Translations under genes and position numbers: made by a program
Part shown: in pieces, positions 1-11,165 of the stretch
How the letters are laid out: each line of letters opens with the position of its first letter
How positions within the stretch are numbered: position 1 is the first letter of the stretch
Notes under the pieces: model-generated
Told to the model about the DNA's origin: nothing
What the model saw: only the letters and a program-made list of their open reading frames with translations
Database searches by the model: none
Assembly (NCBI GenBank): GCA_905182985.1
Contig: CAJJDN010000002.1
Span: forward strand, 936,713-971,281
Source: Paramecium sonneborni
Taxonomy: Eukaryota; Ciliophora; Oligohymenophorea; Peniculida; Parameciidae
DNA: 34,569 nucleotides
Direction: 5' to 3'

Positions 1-231
1 AATTTACAATTATCTATTGATCCAGAAATTCCATTTAATGTATTCGTAAATGGAATTAAAGAGTAAATATTTGCTCAAAGAATGCAAGCTCAATATGAAG
101 AAACTATAGAATATCAATTAGGAAATGGATCCAATCTATAATAAAATGAAGCCAGAACATTATAATTTTTAGGATTTACAAATAATTGCACACTCTATGT
201 TAGACTTAAGCTTAAAGGAGGATAATATTGA
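1..231 (+). CDS. Ubiquitin-like protein, 5'-truncated by the window, C-terminal LKGG-QY
   Basis: The frame is open from base 1 to TGA at 229-231 (76 residues visible); the start lies outside the window. The visible part reads like a beta-grasp ubiquitin fold: a strand (NLQLSIDPE), a helix (VNGIKEQIF), then a stretch that lines up with the end of ubiquitin (ARTLQFLGF, NNCTLYVRLKLKGG, against RTLSDYNI, ESTLHLVLRLRGG). The di-glycine is followed by only Gln-Tyr, as in precursors of ubiquitin-like modifiers that need trimming. Bases 1-213 are nearly identical to 2859-3071 in the next gene, so the two are recent duplicates; similarity stops where this copy goes on to KGGQY. Same family as 13182-13517. 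Ubl fold is inferred from pattern; conjugation is not shown. Confidence 0.65.
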
Positions 232-1309
232 AAAATATAATATAATAATTATTAATACAATAATTTTATTTTTTTTAAACCCATTAATATACAAAATCAT
301 AATAATATTAGGTAATATCCTTCTAAATTTAGTCAAAAGTTGTTAATTTTTTCATTATGTTTTTTACAGTATCAAATCTATAATGGCTGGATATACACCA
401 TAAACCAATGGTTCTAAGCAGTAATTTTTAAAATTATTTATTTTGAAGCAGACTTTTGACATGATTGATTTTAGATATTTTTAAGATGGTAAAGTCTTAA
501 AATAATTATTAACTTTTTTTTAACTTTGCAATTCATCCATTATTATTAATAACAAGTTTAATTTCTTCAAAATTGTATTCTTTTCTTTTTCTAAGTATTC
601 ACTTCTTATTTACTGGTTTAAGTTACATTATGAATCTTTATTATATTCACAGCTTTTTTATTAAATTTTAGTTATTTATTTTTATTTTGCTCTTTTATTC
701 AAAGTTTGAATGATTACTGAAGAGGAGGCACTTTTATTTGAATTACTAAATAATGTACATATTTCTATAAATAAAAATTTCTAAGTTTTTCTCAAATTTA
801 TTTATTTGTTAGTATTGTGATTTTATGTTTTTTAATAATGAATCAACTTATTAGGATCTAATACAAAGAATTTTAAATCTTTGCCAAATAAAAGTTTTAA
901 TTTAGGGTTCTTTCGTCTTAAAATACCATATTCTATCAATATTAAATTTTTTAATTTATTAATTTTATGATTAAACAATGAATCTGTTCATAAGAACTTT
1001 TGAAAAAAGAAAGTGGATTTATGATTTGGATTAGATTCAAGACAATATAAGAATTATGGTACTGATTATACCTCTATTATATATCTCAAATAATTAATGT
1101 TTAACTATTCGGATATCTATTAAAAATTAATCATAAAAAAAAGCTTAAGAAAAATTAAGAACAAAAAGAAAATAATTAAAGTCTTTAAGTAACACATATT
1201 AAAAATGCATAAGTTAATATGAGTTTTTTTAGGATAAACTATATCTAAAGAATTAACACAGCCATAGTAACTGAGTATATTAATTAGAAATGTCATAACA
1301 CAAAAATAC
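232..1309. other. AT-rich stretch without a supported gene
   Basis: With TGA as the only stop, open frames of about 100 codons arise by chance here: 383-709 (begins MAGYTPQTNG, then Phe-rich) and 978-1274 (98 codons). Neither shows a recognisable domain. A short frame near 710-820 beginning MITEEEALLFELL looks protein-like but ends quickly. These could be remnants of decayed genes; none is supported well enough to call. Confidence 0.4.
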
Positions 1310-2430
1310 TTACAATTAAAGTTAATTCTTGGAATATTAGCTCATTCATTAAATCATATAACCCTTTAAATATTATTTTAATAATATATCATAAAATTGG
1401 AAAATGATGTAAAAGGAATTTTAGGATGAAGAGGAAAGTAGTAAATTAAAATTTTTAATTATGAATTTATAACAACAATAACAATAATTATGCAAAGCTC
1501 ATCCATTTCAATATATAATTCCTATTCCAAGTTCATAATATTTAATTTATTGATGATCTTTAAAAAAAATATAAAATTTAATTATGTCATCAACTAATTA
1601 AAGCATTTTTTATTAAGGGATAGTGATAGGGTAATGAAATACTAGCCAAAAGGCAACCCAATCATTAGTCTTTTAGTGATAATTTGAGGTCATGTCAGAT
1701 TTAACAATCATAGGATCGATAGAAGTTACTAGAACTAAAAGCACACGTACTCATACTATAAGAGACAAACAATTAAATGAGAGATTAGAAGCATTAGGAT
1801 AAAAATGGATAGCAAAGATAAGAAATAATAAACTTTTGGCCATTACCACAAATAACATTTAGTGGAATTTTATAGATATGTTAGAACAATACATTAAATC
1901 ATTAATAAAGAAGCATATAGAATTTTATTAAATAAGATGTAAATTTATCCATTTATACTTGAACGAGATCTTAACAGAACAATAGGTAAGAAAGCAATCA
2001 AGGGATATTAGACAGTTGATGAAATCAAACATAAAAATATTTTGGAGAATAAAAAATTTAATTATAATATAGAAAATGCAAATTTAAGAAAAATAGATTA
2101 TATTTTTATATAATAATCTATCAGATTTGAACAGCAAGAACTATAAAAATTTTATGATTAAAATTACAACCCATCAGATCACAGGCCTATTTAATTCAAG
2201 ATAGAATTACCTTAAAGGACTGCATTACATTAACCTTTTTTTAGTTAAAAAAAATTGATGAATTTTTAAGAGGGGAATAAAGAAACACCATATGGGAGTT
2301 GGTAGTACTTAAATATTTTAAACCAATTCCCAAAGCAAATAAAACCAATAAATAATACCGATTAATATAACTAAATGCTAAATGTTATATAATATTGTAA
2401 AATAAACTTTTTACTATATTTGATGGATGA
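1310..2430 (+). mobile_element. Decayed non-LTR (LINE-type) retrotransposon: APE-type endonuclease plus start of reverse transcriptase
   Basis: Three frame-shifted pieces, read with the ciliate code, follow the order of a LINE ORF2. Piece 1 (about 1315-1407) has IKVNSWNISSF, like the first strand of the endonuclease/exonuclease/phosphatase fold. Piece 2 (open 1805-2623, 272 codons) has PFILERDLNRTIG (compare GDFN), then RKIDYIFI near 2088-2110 and PSDHRPIQF near 2171-2197, the C-terminal SDH signature of the endonuclease. Piece 3 (about 2293-2430, +2 relative to piece 2) has WELVVLKYFKPIPKANK and QYRLIQLN, matching the conserved start of LINE reverse transcriptases (PIPK...YRPISL), and ends at TGA 2428. 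No catalytic YADD box, poly-A tail or target-site duplication was found. The copy is broken and 5'/3' incomplete. It sits between two duplicated Ubl genes. Element type is inferred from motifs. Confidence 0.65.
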
Positions 2431-2756
2431 ATCCCCAAGTTAAACCATAGATATTATTTATTATAAAAAGATATTTACGAAAATGCTTCATTTAAACTAC
2501 CAAATTGTAAAATAATTTTCTAACTATTTAAACTAATCATTTTTAATATCAAATGATTTAAGATTACACAAATTAATTTTTGATATTTCTTTGCAATTTT
2601 AAAACTTTTATTTTATAATTTGAATATTTTAATTAAGATAAAAAAAAATCCTTAGTTTTATTTAATCTAATCAATATATATATATAATATATTGTAATAA
2701 AAAGTATTAAAGTAATAGAGATTAAAAATTTATTTAATATTAAAAATAATTTATAA

Positions 2757-4761
2757 ATGAATGAATTATTAGGTTATAATGACTCATTTAGGAGAAGTGA
2801 TAATTAACCTCATGCAATTAATGTTAATGTTGTTGTAAATCTATAATCAGAAAATTTTAATTTACAATTATCTATTGATCCAGAAATTCCATTTAATATA
2901 TTCGTAAATGGAATTAAAGAGTAAATATTTGCTCAAAGAATGCTAGCTCAATATGAAGAAACTATAGAATATCAATTAGGAAATGGATCCAATCTAAGAT
3001 AAAATGAAGCCAGATCATTACAATATTTAGGATTTACTAATAATTGCACACTCTATGTTAGACTTAAGCTTATGGGTAGCCATAATCATATGGTTTAGGA
3101 ACCAATGATTAATATTATTTGTTAGTATGAGGAATCAAAAATAAAACTAAAGCATCCATTTGATTCTAAAAGGAAATTTAATGTTTTTTTGGAAGAAATA
3201 TTATTGGAGCAAATATTTGAAGATGAAATACCTAAATAATTCAAAAACAAAATTGAATGTTAATTGGAATAAGGAATAAGTATCAAATAAAATGAAACTA
3301 AAAGTTTATACCAGTTAGGATTTCGAGAAAATTGCACTCTTAATATAAAAATTAAAGGTACAGAAGATGAATCTTCAATTAATATTAATTGTTTTTATAA
3401 GAAATTAAAAATAAAATTCAAGCTTCCATTTGATCCAGAAATGGCATTTTTGATGTTTTTGTAATAAATATAATTAGAACAAATATTTGAAAATGAAATA
3501 ACTGAAGAATATAAAAATAATATTGAGTATTAATTGGAAGAATAAGGAACTATTATCAATAAATATGAAATAAGAACTTTAAAATCTTTAGGATTCACTA
3601 AAAATTGCACACTTAATATAAAACTTAATAATCAAGAGGAGGAATCATCAATTAATATTATTTGTTTTTATAAGTAATTATAAATAAAACTAAAACTTCC
3701 ATTTAATCCTGAAATACGATTTTCGGATTTTTTGAAATAAATATAATTAGAGCAAATATTTGAGAATGAATTACCCACAAATTATAAAAAAAATATTCAA
3801 TATTAATTAGAATAAGGAATAAGTATCAATTAAAAGGAAACTAAAAGTTTAAATTCTTTAGGATTCAAAAAAAATTGTACACTTAATATAAAACTAAGTA
3901 ATAGAGAAGGTGAGATATTAAGTAATTTTTATGATAAATTTAGTATTATAATAAAAAAGAATTTTTGAAGTATTAGTAGATTTACAATTTAAAAAAATAG
4001 AACTAAATATATCATAATATAAAAACACTCCTGTATCTTGTGTTTTCCATGATATTTTGCTAGAATTATTTTCAGAATAATAGTCGTCTGTAAATTAGAC
4101 ATTTGCATTTTTTATTAATGACAAAGAAATTGAACCATTTGATTGTAGATTATTAGAAGATTTTTAAATGATTAAAAGTATCAATTTAAAAATGATTCCT
4201 CCAAATAAATAACCTAATCAATAATCAAACGAAAAAAGTTAATTTGCAATAAAACACAAAAGTTTATAGTAAAAGTTTAATTTGGAACAAACAATAAAGA
4301 TTGAGTTTATAGATAGTGATGTAGAAATACTAACTTTAATAAATAACTCTCTAGAAGATATAATTTAATAGATCATAAGTGAGTTATTGATATCTAAAAA
4401 ATATAAAAATTATTCTATTCAGTATTAGATTAATGGAGAAGAATTTTAAGATGTTTATTCTCTTTATTCTAAAACTGATATCAAAATTAAAATCTAATTT
4501 CCTAAAGAATAAAATGTTTAAAATCCTTAATTGAAATTTTAATTAACTGGAGAATTTTATTAAAAAATTTTTATTTCAGGTTTAATAAATTCTAATAAAT
4601 TTTTAATTGAAGAAGCTATCTAGTTGAAAGGTTCAAATGATGAATTATTAGAATATGTTAAGTTCAAAATATTTGGTCCAAAATAAAGTGCATATTCTCA
4701 AGAAAGTTTGAAGAAAGGATGGGGATTCATAAATGTGAATTATGTTCAAAAAATATTATGA
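2757..4761 (+). CDS. Tandem ubiquitin-like repeat protein (656 aa)
   Basis: ATG 2757 to TGA 4759-4761, with one 34-nt intron (3943-3976, GTA...TAG) that contains a TGA; without splicing the protein would stop early. After splicing the length is exactly 657 codons. Four beta-grasp units lie at residues about 21-106, 117-200, 207-290 and 298-380. Each repeats the plan: strand, PF(D/N)PE, hydrophobic helix with EQIFE, YQLEQG, then SLGF-x-x-NCTLNIK. Unit 1 is almost identical to the partial gene at 1-231, but its end is LKLMGS. None of the four units keeps the GG of the short family members, so they look like fixed modules and not a cleavable polyprotein. Residues 396-656 are less regular and may hold further diverged units. 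Role unknown; Ubl assignment rests on pattern. Confidence 0.75.
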
Positions 4762-5741
4762 AAAATATTATTAAAATATTAGAAAAATTCAAAACCTTTT
4801 TTTTTTATCAGTATCATTATTATTCAAAATTTAAAATATGATATCTTTTTTTAAACAAAATATAATTTTAAGATTGATTCTTTGCTTTTATAGTGAATAT
4901 TGAATTTCAATAAATAAAAAAACAATAGAATTTCAACTTTAAAATTCAAAAATATTCTATAAAAATTAATCACAAAAAAAATAAGATTGTAGTGCCTACT
5001 AATATTTAAAACCTTTATTTATATGTGAATATAAATATAATAAAATTAAATAAATTAAATTGATTGGTTATGCAAGAAAAACCTCAACAGTTTGATATTT
5101 AACTGAGTATTTATTATTGAAACTAACAAATAATTACTTTTATGTAATGGCGTAATTCTTTTTGCACTTTTAAGTAGTGTATAATTTTTTTTTTTATCAG
5201 CATATTTATGAATAAGTTATTTTATAAATTATTTTATTTAAATATGCAATATAACTCAAGAATCATTAAATTTATTTAATTGCTAACACATGGTAAATTA
5301 TCTTAATAAGCTTTGATAAGAATTTCTAAGGTTATATTAACACTTGATTAATTTCATGCCAATAATAGTTCTATCAATCGTCTTTTAAATTGGAAAATTT
5401 AAAATTACATGGAAAATCTCTTCAAAGATAAAGTGTACAAATAGATTTTAAAATAAATAAAGCTTTTAATCTTTAAAGCATTGTAGCCTAAAACATATAT
5501 TAATTATTCTATAAATTCTATCACTTTTTTTAATCAACTTAATTTATATTTTTTGTTTTTTTTTATTGAAATTGACAAGGCTGTAATTTCATCTACAATA
5601 GTTCCAAAATGAAGGAATTTTGGTACGAATAATGTATAAAAATTTGTCTTATCCATACATAGTTTCTTCTTCTATTACTCATATAATTTTTAGACATGAT
5701 TAATAGAATCTACAATTTTTATTATCATAATTTATAAAATT
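4762..5741. other. AT-rich intergenic stretch, no supported gene
   Basis: Poly-T/poly-A tracts and short chance frames only. A 16-codon frame at about 5071 (MQEKPQQFDIQLSI) recalls the first strand of the neighbouring Ubl family but continues no further. I see no RNA gene or repeat here. Confidence 0.4.
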
Positions 5742-6600
5742 ATGGAAACAGATCGGTTGAGAAAATCTATCAAAATTGAATTTGAACATAAATTCATGAA
5801 ATAAAAGACTGAACTATTAGATATTTTAGATAAAAAGCTGTCATCTATCAAAGAGGAATTGGCTATGCAAATTTAAGAAGAAAACAAAAATATCATTTAG
5901 TAAAATATTAAACTATTATCATTGGAAAAAAAAAATAATGAAAAATATGATATAATGGTTGATTAAGAATTACTATTAAGACATTAAGCCTTATTAATTG
6001 AGTAATCATCTTAATTTGATGTCTCAAAACAATATAATGTAATTCAACAAATTGTTGAGAAAGACCAAAGTGATATGGATATGTCAGAATTAAAGTTTTA
6101 GATAGAAGAATTAAAGACAAGAAATTTAAAGTTATCTCTTAAGTTCTCTAAATTGCTTTCCTACTTTGTTGATTTATAATTATATGACAATGAATTTGCA
6201 AAATAAGCAGTGTCTGAGGATTTTCCTTTTGATGAACTTTACAAGCCTTAACTATTATAAATTCATCAAGAAATCGAATATTTAAAAATAAATCACTAAA
6301 AATATTAATCAATCATTCAAGAAAAAGTATCAATTTTACATATCATTTGGAAGAGCAATTAAAGAAATAAAAGATAGAGATAGAATTGTTATTACAATAA
6401 AATAAGAAATTAAAGAAATAGTTGTTCTTCCAAGATTTAAGCACAGACATAAAAAGTGATCAACAACAAAAAAAACTATCTTCACATTGGGAGAACAAAC
6501 CGAAGATTTAAAAAATTTAGAAAAAAATTTCCAACTGTTACAAGTAGAATTCTTTAATATTAATCTAGCATCCTTAACCTAAATGCAAGACTTTAAATGA
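5742..6600 (+). pseudogene. Coiled-coil protein gene with broken reading frame
   Basis: ATG 5742 opens about 200 codons rich in Glu, Lys, Gln and Leu with heptad character (METDRLRKSI, SSIKEELAMQIQEENK). The frame must then change twice to stay coding. One change is near 6330, into HLEEQLKKQKIEIELLLQQ. The second is near 6475-6490, into LGEQTEDLKNLEKNF. The coiled-coil frame then ends at TGA 6598-6600. Both changes need one extra base and lie next to A runs (five and eight A). A 29-nt GT...GAG intron could explain the first break but its 3' end is atypical; nothing convincing explains the second. Further coding-like pieces (ENLYLTFINSAES near 6640) follow in other frames up to about 6790. Either a pseudogene or homopolymer errors. 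No domain recognised. Confidence 0.5.
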
Positions 6601-6955
6601 TATTATTTTAAAAAAAAGAAAATAAAGTTATGATTAAGGAGAACCTATATTTGACTTTTATAAATTCAGCAGAAAGTTAATAGGAGATAGATTAATATAA
6701 TAGTAACCTATTTAATTTGTAGGTAACTAAAAATGTAGATTTCACTCATAATCAAATAAGAAATGATATTTGTTATAATAATATTATTTTAATTTTAAAA
6801 GTTAGATTAATACAAGTGTCGTACTCTTTTGGGGATGATAGATGGTAATATTATAAGAATAGTTATTAAAATAAATTATTATTTATATAAATTGATTATC
6901 TTAATATGTTTCAGCCTATTTAAATTGGTTATAATAATTATTTTCTGTATTAATA

Positions 6956-7505
6956 ATGGGAGGAGCTTTTGGAAAAAGGAAAGTGTAAGTACTAGTAGTT
7001 GGTTTAGATAACTCTGGAAAGACCAGTATCATAAATGCTTTGAAAAATGAAAAGAATGCAACAGTTGCTCCAACAGTTGGATTTAATAAGGATTCTGTAG
7101 AAAAATTTAATCTGAATTTTTAATTCTCAGATATGAGTGGATAAAATTAATATAGAGGAATGTGGGAATAATATGCAACAAAAGTATTGTGATTAATATA
7201 GATAGATTGATGGCCTAATTTTTGTAATTGACTCATCAGATAAAATCAGATTTGGAATAGCCCTTGATGAATTTAAATTGTTATTGGAGACTCCTGGATT
7301 GGATAAAGATCTTCCAATTTTAGTGTATGCAAATAAATAGGATTCTCCTGATGCATAAGCTCCATAATTTTTTATTGATTATTTTGAATTGAAATCATAT
7401 AAAAATCCATCTTAATGTTTTGGAGGAAGTGCTAAAACAGGAGTTGGTTTAGATTAAGGTTTAGAATGGTTAAGTGCAAAGATTTAATAAGTTAGACCAA
7501 AATGA
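6956..7505 (+). CDS. ARL6: ARL6/BBS3-like Arf-family GTPase
   Basis: 175 aa after removal of a 22-nt intron (7184-7205). Start ATG 6956 gives Met-Gly-Gly; Gly2 is the usual lipid-modified residue of Arf-family proteins. G1 is GLDNSGKT at residues 16-23, the switch I Thr is in PTVGF, G3 is DMSGQ at 59-63, G4 is NKQD at 119-122 and G5 is SAK at 151-153. The stretch DMSGQ-NQYRGMWEQY followed by [13 protein letters not shown] matches ARL6, where this part reads DMSGQ-xRYRxLWEHY and [11 protein letters not shown]. All nucleotide-binding motifs are intact and the length is normal. In the family, GTP-bound ARL6 recruits the BBSome coat to membranes for ciliary membrane-protein traffic. A different ARL subfamily is possible but less likely. 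The next gene starts 147 bases downstream on the same strand. Confidence 0.88.
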
Positions 7506-7652
7506 TATGCTTTTTTATCCAAATTTTGGATTAATATTTTATATTACTAATTATCTTTTATGAGCATTTGATTTAAAAAGCTATTGATTGCTCATTAATA
7601 TAAAATGAAAAATGCATAAAATTAAAAGTTGTCGTTATAAATTTAAATATAA

Positions 7653-10600
7653 ATGATAGATAGTGAAACATTTTTTGCAAAATATTTGCTCTCCCCAAGA
7701 CTTTAATAAACTGAATGTGACTAAAGACATATTTCCCTAAATGCTGCTCAAATTAGATTATCTCCAGATAGAAAAATAAAATCCTCATTTCTTTAGGATG
7801 AAATTTCTTTTACATCCAAAAATTCTTAATTACTTAGTCAAACTATCAAATCACTTCTCAAAAACAGTTGGGATTTTGTTGAAACTGTTAGAGAAAAAAA
7901 CTTAATTGATCCACATTTATAATATCATTTAAGAAAATTCAAAAATGATCATGAAAGTGTTAGTGATCTTGTTAATAAAAAGGTTTTTGATAATATTGAA
8001 CATCTGAATTAATACAAAGATTAAATTAATTAATTATAATCTGAGATTGTCAATTTGAATGAAAAATGCAAACATAGAAAAATTTGTTTAAAAAAATTAA
8101 ATGACATTCTAAATCGAAAAGATGATGAATTCTTGCAATTACATCAATAATTAAATGTTTTTTAGAATGATAATTAAGCATTGAAAAATTAACTAGAAGA
8201 ATTAAATTGTTAAAATATTTAGTTAATTGAAGAATTATAAAATGTAATCAGTTCCTCCTAATAAACTATCACTTAACTTAATTAGAAGATTTTTTAAGCA
8301 GAAAATAGTTATGAATAATTAAAATCTCATAAAGATTAAGAAATTAACAATCACCTAAGCAAAACTGATTAATTACAAGAAGAGTTTGATTCATTATAAT
8401 TAAAACTTAAGAAATAAGAATCTTAAACAGGTTTATTGATTGAAAAAAATTAAGAATAAAAATTTGAAATAGAATCTTTAAACACATTATTATTTTAAAA
8501 TAAAGAACAAATAAAATTAAATGAAATTGAAATCAAAAGATTAAAAGATTTATGTTTAGTTAAAGAAGAACAATTGAATTAATATTGTGATCAACAAACT
8601 TAAAATCTATTACAATTTACATTAAGATAAAATGAATTAACATCCTAGTTTAATAATAAATAAAATGAGTTTTTATAATAAATTTCATAGATAGAAAAAG
8701 ATAACGAAGAATTATAAGGAACAATAACTTCATTTATATAAAAGGAATCCTAATTGCAATCTAAAATTAAAAATTTGGAAGATTGTTAAGTTGAATAAGA
8801 ATAAATTAATAATTCTTAAGTAGATACAATTCAATAATAATAGAAATAAATTGTTACATTATCATAATAGTGTTAATAATATATTTTAGAAATTTAAAAT
8901 AATAAAAATGAATAGATTATATAAGAATTATAAACTTAGTTAAATTAATCTAAAACCATTATAAATGAATTAAATATTAAAATTAAAGAAGAAGAAAATT
9001 AATTAGAAAAAGTTAAAAAAAAATAAGATGATGATATTTTTATGCAATTAAATTAAATTTACAAATTAGAAGAAGAACTGGATGTTTTAAAATCTAAATT
9101 AAAAAAATAAGATTCATAATTGGAAATTTAATCTGAAAAGAATCATGAATTTAAACAGGAGAATGAAATCTTGAATGTAGAAATCCTTTCTTTGAAAGAT
9201 TAAATAAAACTTAATGAAATAGAACTCAAAAGATTAAAAGATTTAACTTTAGTATAAGAGGAATAATTAAAAGTTTATTGTGATTAATAAGCATAAACAT
9301 TCTAATAGTTTAGTTCAAGATAAAATGAATAAGTATAATAATTTAATTAAAAATAAAACGAACTGTTAGAATAGATTACTACTAAGTAAAAAGAATTCTC
9401 TGATTTGCAAGGAAAACTATCTTAGATTATGTAGAAAGAAATCTTGTCACATTAAAAGATAAAGATTCTTGAGGATCAAATAAATGAATTTGAAGAATTA
9501 AATAAAAACTTACTTGAAACAAATTCAAAATAGAAAAAATAATTAAGTAATTTAAATTAAGTTTGTTAATAAAATGATGTTCAATTTGAACAATAATAGA
9601 AAGAAAGGTAAACTTTAGAAGAAGTTATATAATAAAATAAATAAAAACTCAAATAACTTGAAGAAAAACTAAATTAGTCTAATTTCATTATTTAATAATA
9701 TGAGTAATAAATAAATGATTAGCAATTATAATTATCAATTCTAAATTAAACATAATAAGAATTATAATAATATTAATAAAAAGTCATCATTTTGAATAGT
9801 AATTTGGATGAATCTAGATTATAATCAGAAACAATAATGAAATAAAAAGAAGATCTTTTAGTTTAACTTTAAAATACAATAAGTACAAATAATTAATTAT
9901 AAAAATAAAGTAAATCACTTGAATAGCAATATAAACAAATGGAAAATAATCATTCAAGTCTAACATAAGAAAATAGAAGACTTCAAAATTAATTGAGTGA
10001 ATCTATTTGTGTTAGTAAATAAAAAGAACTTGAAAATTTAGAATTACAAAAATTAAATGAAACTTTTAATTAATAGATATCTTTATTATAACATTAATAT
10101 ACACAATTAGAATAATCGTATCATCAAGTGGAATCGGATAAACATAATATTAATTAATAGTTAAATGATAATTCTCATTTTTTAGAATAATCTATGATTG
10201 AAAATGAAAGCAAATTGACAAAATTATTAACATAAAATTAAAATTTGAAAGAGGAAATAAAATAGTTAAAAAAGAATGAAAATGAAAAGGAACATTAATT
10301 TGCTTAGACAGTTAAATAATATCATTAAAAGCATTAAGGTATAATAATATTTAATTTATTTTTAGAACATAATACAAAAATGAGTGAAATTAATAAATTA
10401 TTAAAAGAAAGAAATGAAGAGATCTAAAAAATGAAGTTGCAAATGGATGATGCATAAATAAAATCTTAATTACTTAAAATGAAAGGTAGAATAAAAAATA
10501 TATAATTTAGATGAAACTTATAAAAGATTATTAAATAGGATTATAAAATCTATTGATCCATTTTGTGATACTAAAAGAATAAATGATGTTGATTCTCTTC

Positions 10601-10731
10601 TTGAAACTGCAGTTGATAAGGTATAAACACTTGTTAAACTCAAAAAAAAAAATAAAGAAAATGATGAATTTTCTTTAAATAGTTAAAAAGAACCATTTAA
10701 TTTGGAACTATCTCAAATAGTATAAAATTGA
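7653..10731 (+). CDS. Long coiled-coil protein (1008 aa) with internal duplication
   Basis: ATG 7653 to TGA 10729-10731 with two introns: 10339-10365 (27 nt) and 10486-10510 (25 nt). The 27-nt intron keeps frame and has no TGA, so only its GTA...TAG form and AT content mark it. Residues about 1-110 are mixed (KYLLSPRL, KSLLKNSWDFVETVREKN). Residues about 110-940 form a Gln/Glu/Lys/Leu-rich coiled coil, and the end (residues about 945-1008) is again mixed. A block of about 160 residues occurs twice, 231 residues apart: KLNEIEIKRLKDLCLVKEEQ (near nt 8517) and KLNEIELKRLKDLTLVQEEQ (near nt 9211), both followed by YCDQQ. No signal peptide or membrane segment. Likely structural, perhaps centrosomal or ciliary; this is inference, as coiled coils give no specific match. 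Confidence 0.8.
8402..9572 (+). repeat. Internal tandem duplication within the coiled-coil gene (period about 693 bp)
   Basis: Two diverged copies, about 8402-8880 and 9085-9572, encode parallel runs: LKLKKQESQ / KSKLKKQDSQ, NEIEIKRLKDL / NEIELKRLKDL, QYCDQQTQ / VYCDQQAQ, IKNLEDCQVEQEQIN / IKILEDQINEFEELN, and QQCQQ / QVCQQ. Order and spacing are kept, which points to segmental duplication and not just similar heptads. Confidence 0.6.
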
Positions 10732-10939
10732 TTTAATTATCTATAAAAATTAATTAGTATTAGTATTTTCTATGTTTGTAATATTTTATATTGTAAATCC
10801 TTAAGCATCTATTGATAGAAATATATTTATTTATTAATTGTAATTTGATATAAAGCTTCTATAATTTTTTATTATTGTTTTAATATTTAAAAAATGAATT
10901 GATTAATGTATAACCAATTAATTGTTGAAAGGGTTATCA

Positions 10940-11165
10940 ATGCAAGGTAGTGATATGACTATTAAAGTATAAATTGATTAAAAAAAGAGTCATAGAACAA
11001 ATATTTGCTTAAAGAATCCAAATATAATAAACATAATACGAAGAAAATATAGAATATGTATTAGGTGAAGCCAATATTTATTGAAATGAATTAAGAAGTT
11101 TAAATTAATTGGGATTTTACAATTAATGTTATGTTTAAGTCAAACTTAACATTAAAATAGGATGA
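10940..11165 (+). pseudogene. Ubiquitin-like family pseudogene
   Basis: Pieces of the local Ubl family are readable: VIEQIFAQRIQIQ, QYEENIEYVLGEANIY, then NELRSLNQLGF and QVKLNIKIG to TGA 11163-11165. The frame is broken twice. The N-terminal part (MQGSDMTIKVQID) is out of frame with EQIFAQ, with the PE-PF segment missing. An in-frame TGA near 11088 stands where relatives have Gln (TAA) just before Asn-Glu-Ala-Arg, which is the one substitution that turns a ciliate Gln codon into a stop. The C-terminal GG of functional relatives is gone. A decayed copy of the genes at 1-231 and 13182-13517. Confidence 0.75.

Noticed and set aside
383..709. 108-codon frame starting MAGYTPQTNG
   Set aside because: Only the first dozen residues look protein-like; the rest is Phe/Leu/Ile-rich as expected from T-rich noncoding DNA.
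978..1274. 98-codon frame (MNLFIRTFEKRK...) as a gene
   Set aside because: With TGA the only stop in AT-rich DNA such lengths arise by chance; no domain, no intron logic, composition drifts to Lys/Asn/Ile.
1692..2258. 188-codon plus-strand frame starting MSDLTIIGS as an independent gene
   Set aside because: From about 1805 on, the recognisable endonuclease motifs lie in a different frame; this frame is mostly a shadow of the LINE remnant, though its first part may belong to the same element.
2660..2700. TA-rich microsatellite as a functional element
   Set aside because: Short (TA)n runs are common throughout this AT-rich window and show no link to a gene feature.
5908..6120. Minus-strand frame within the broken coiled-coil gene
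   Set aside because: Antisense to clear coiled-coil coding sequence; hydrophobic composition is the mirror of Lys/Glu codons.
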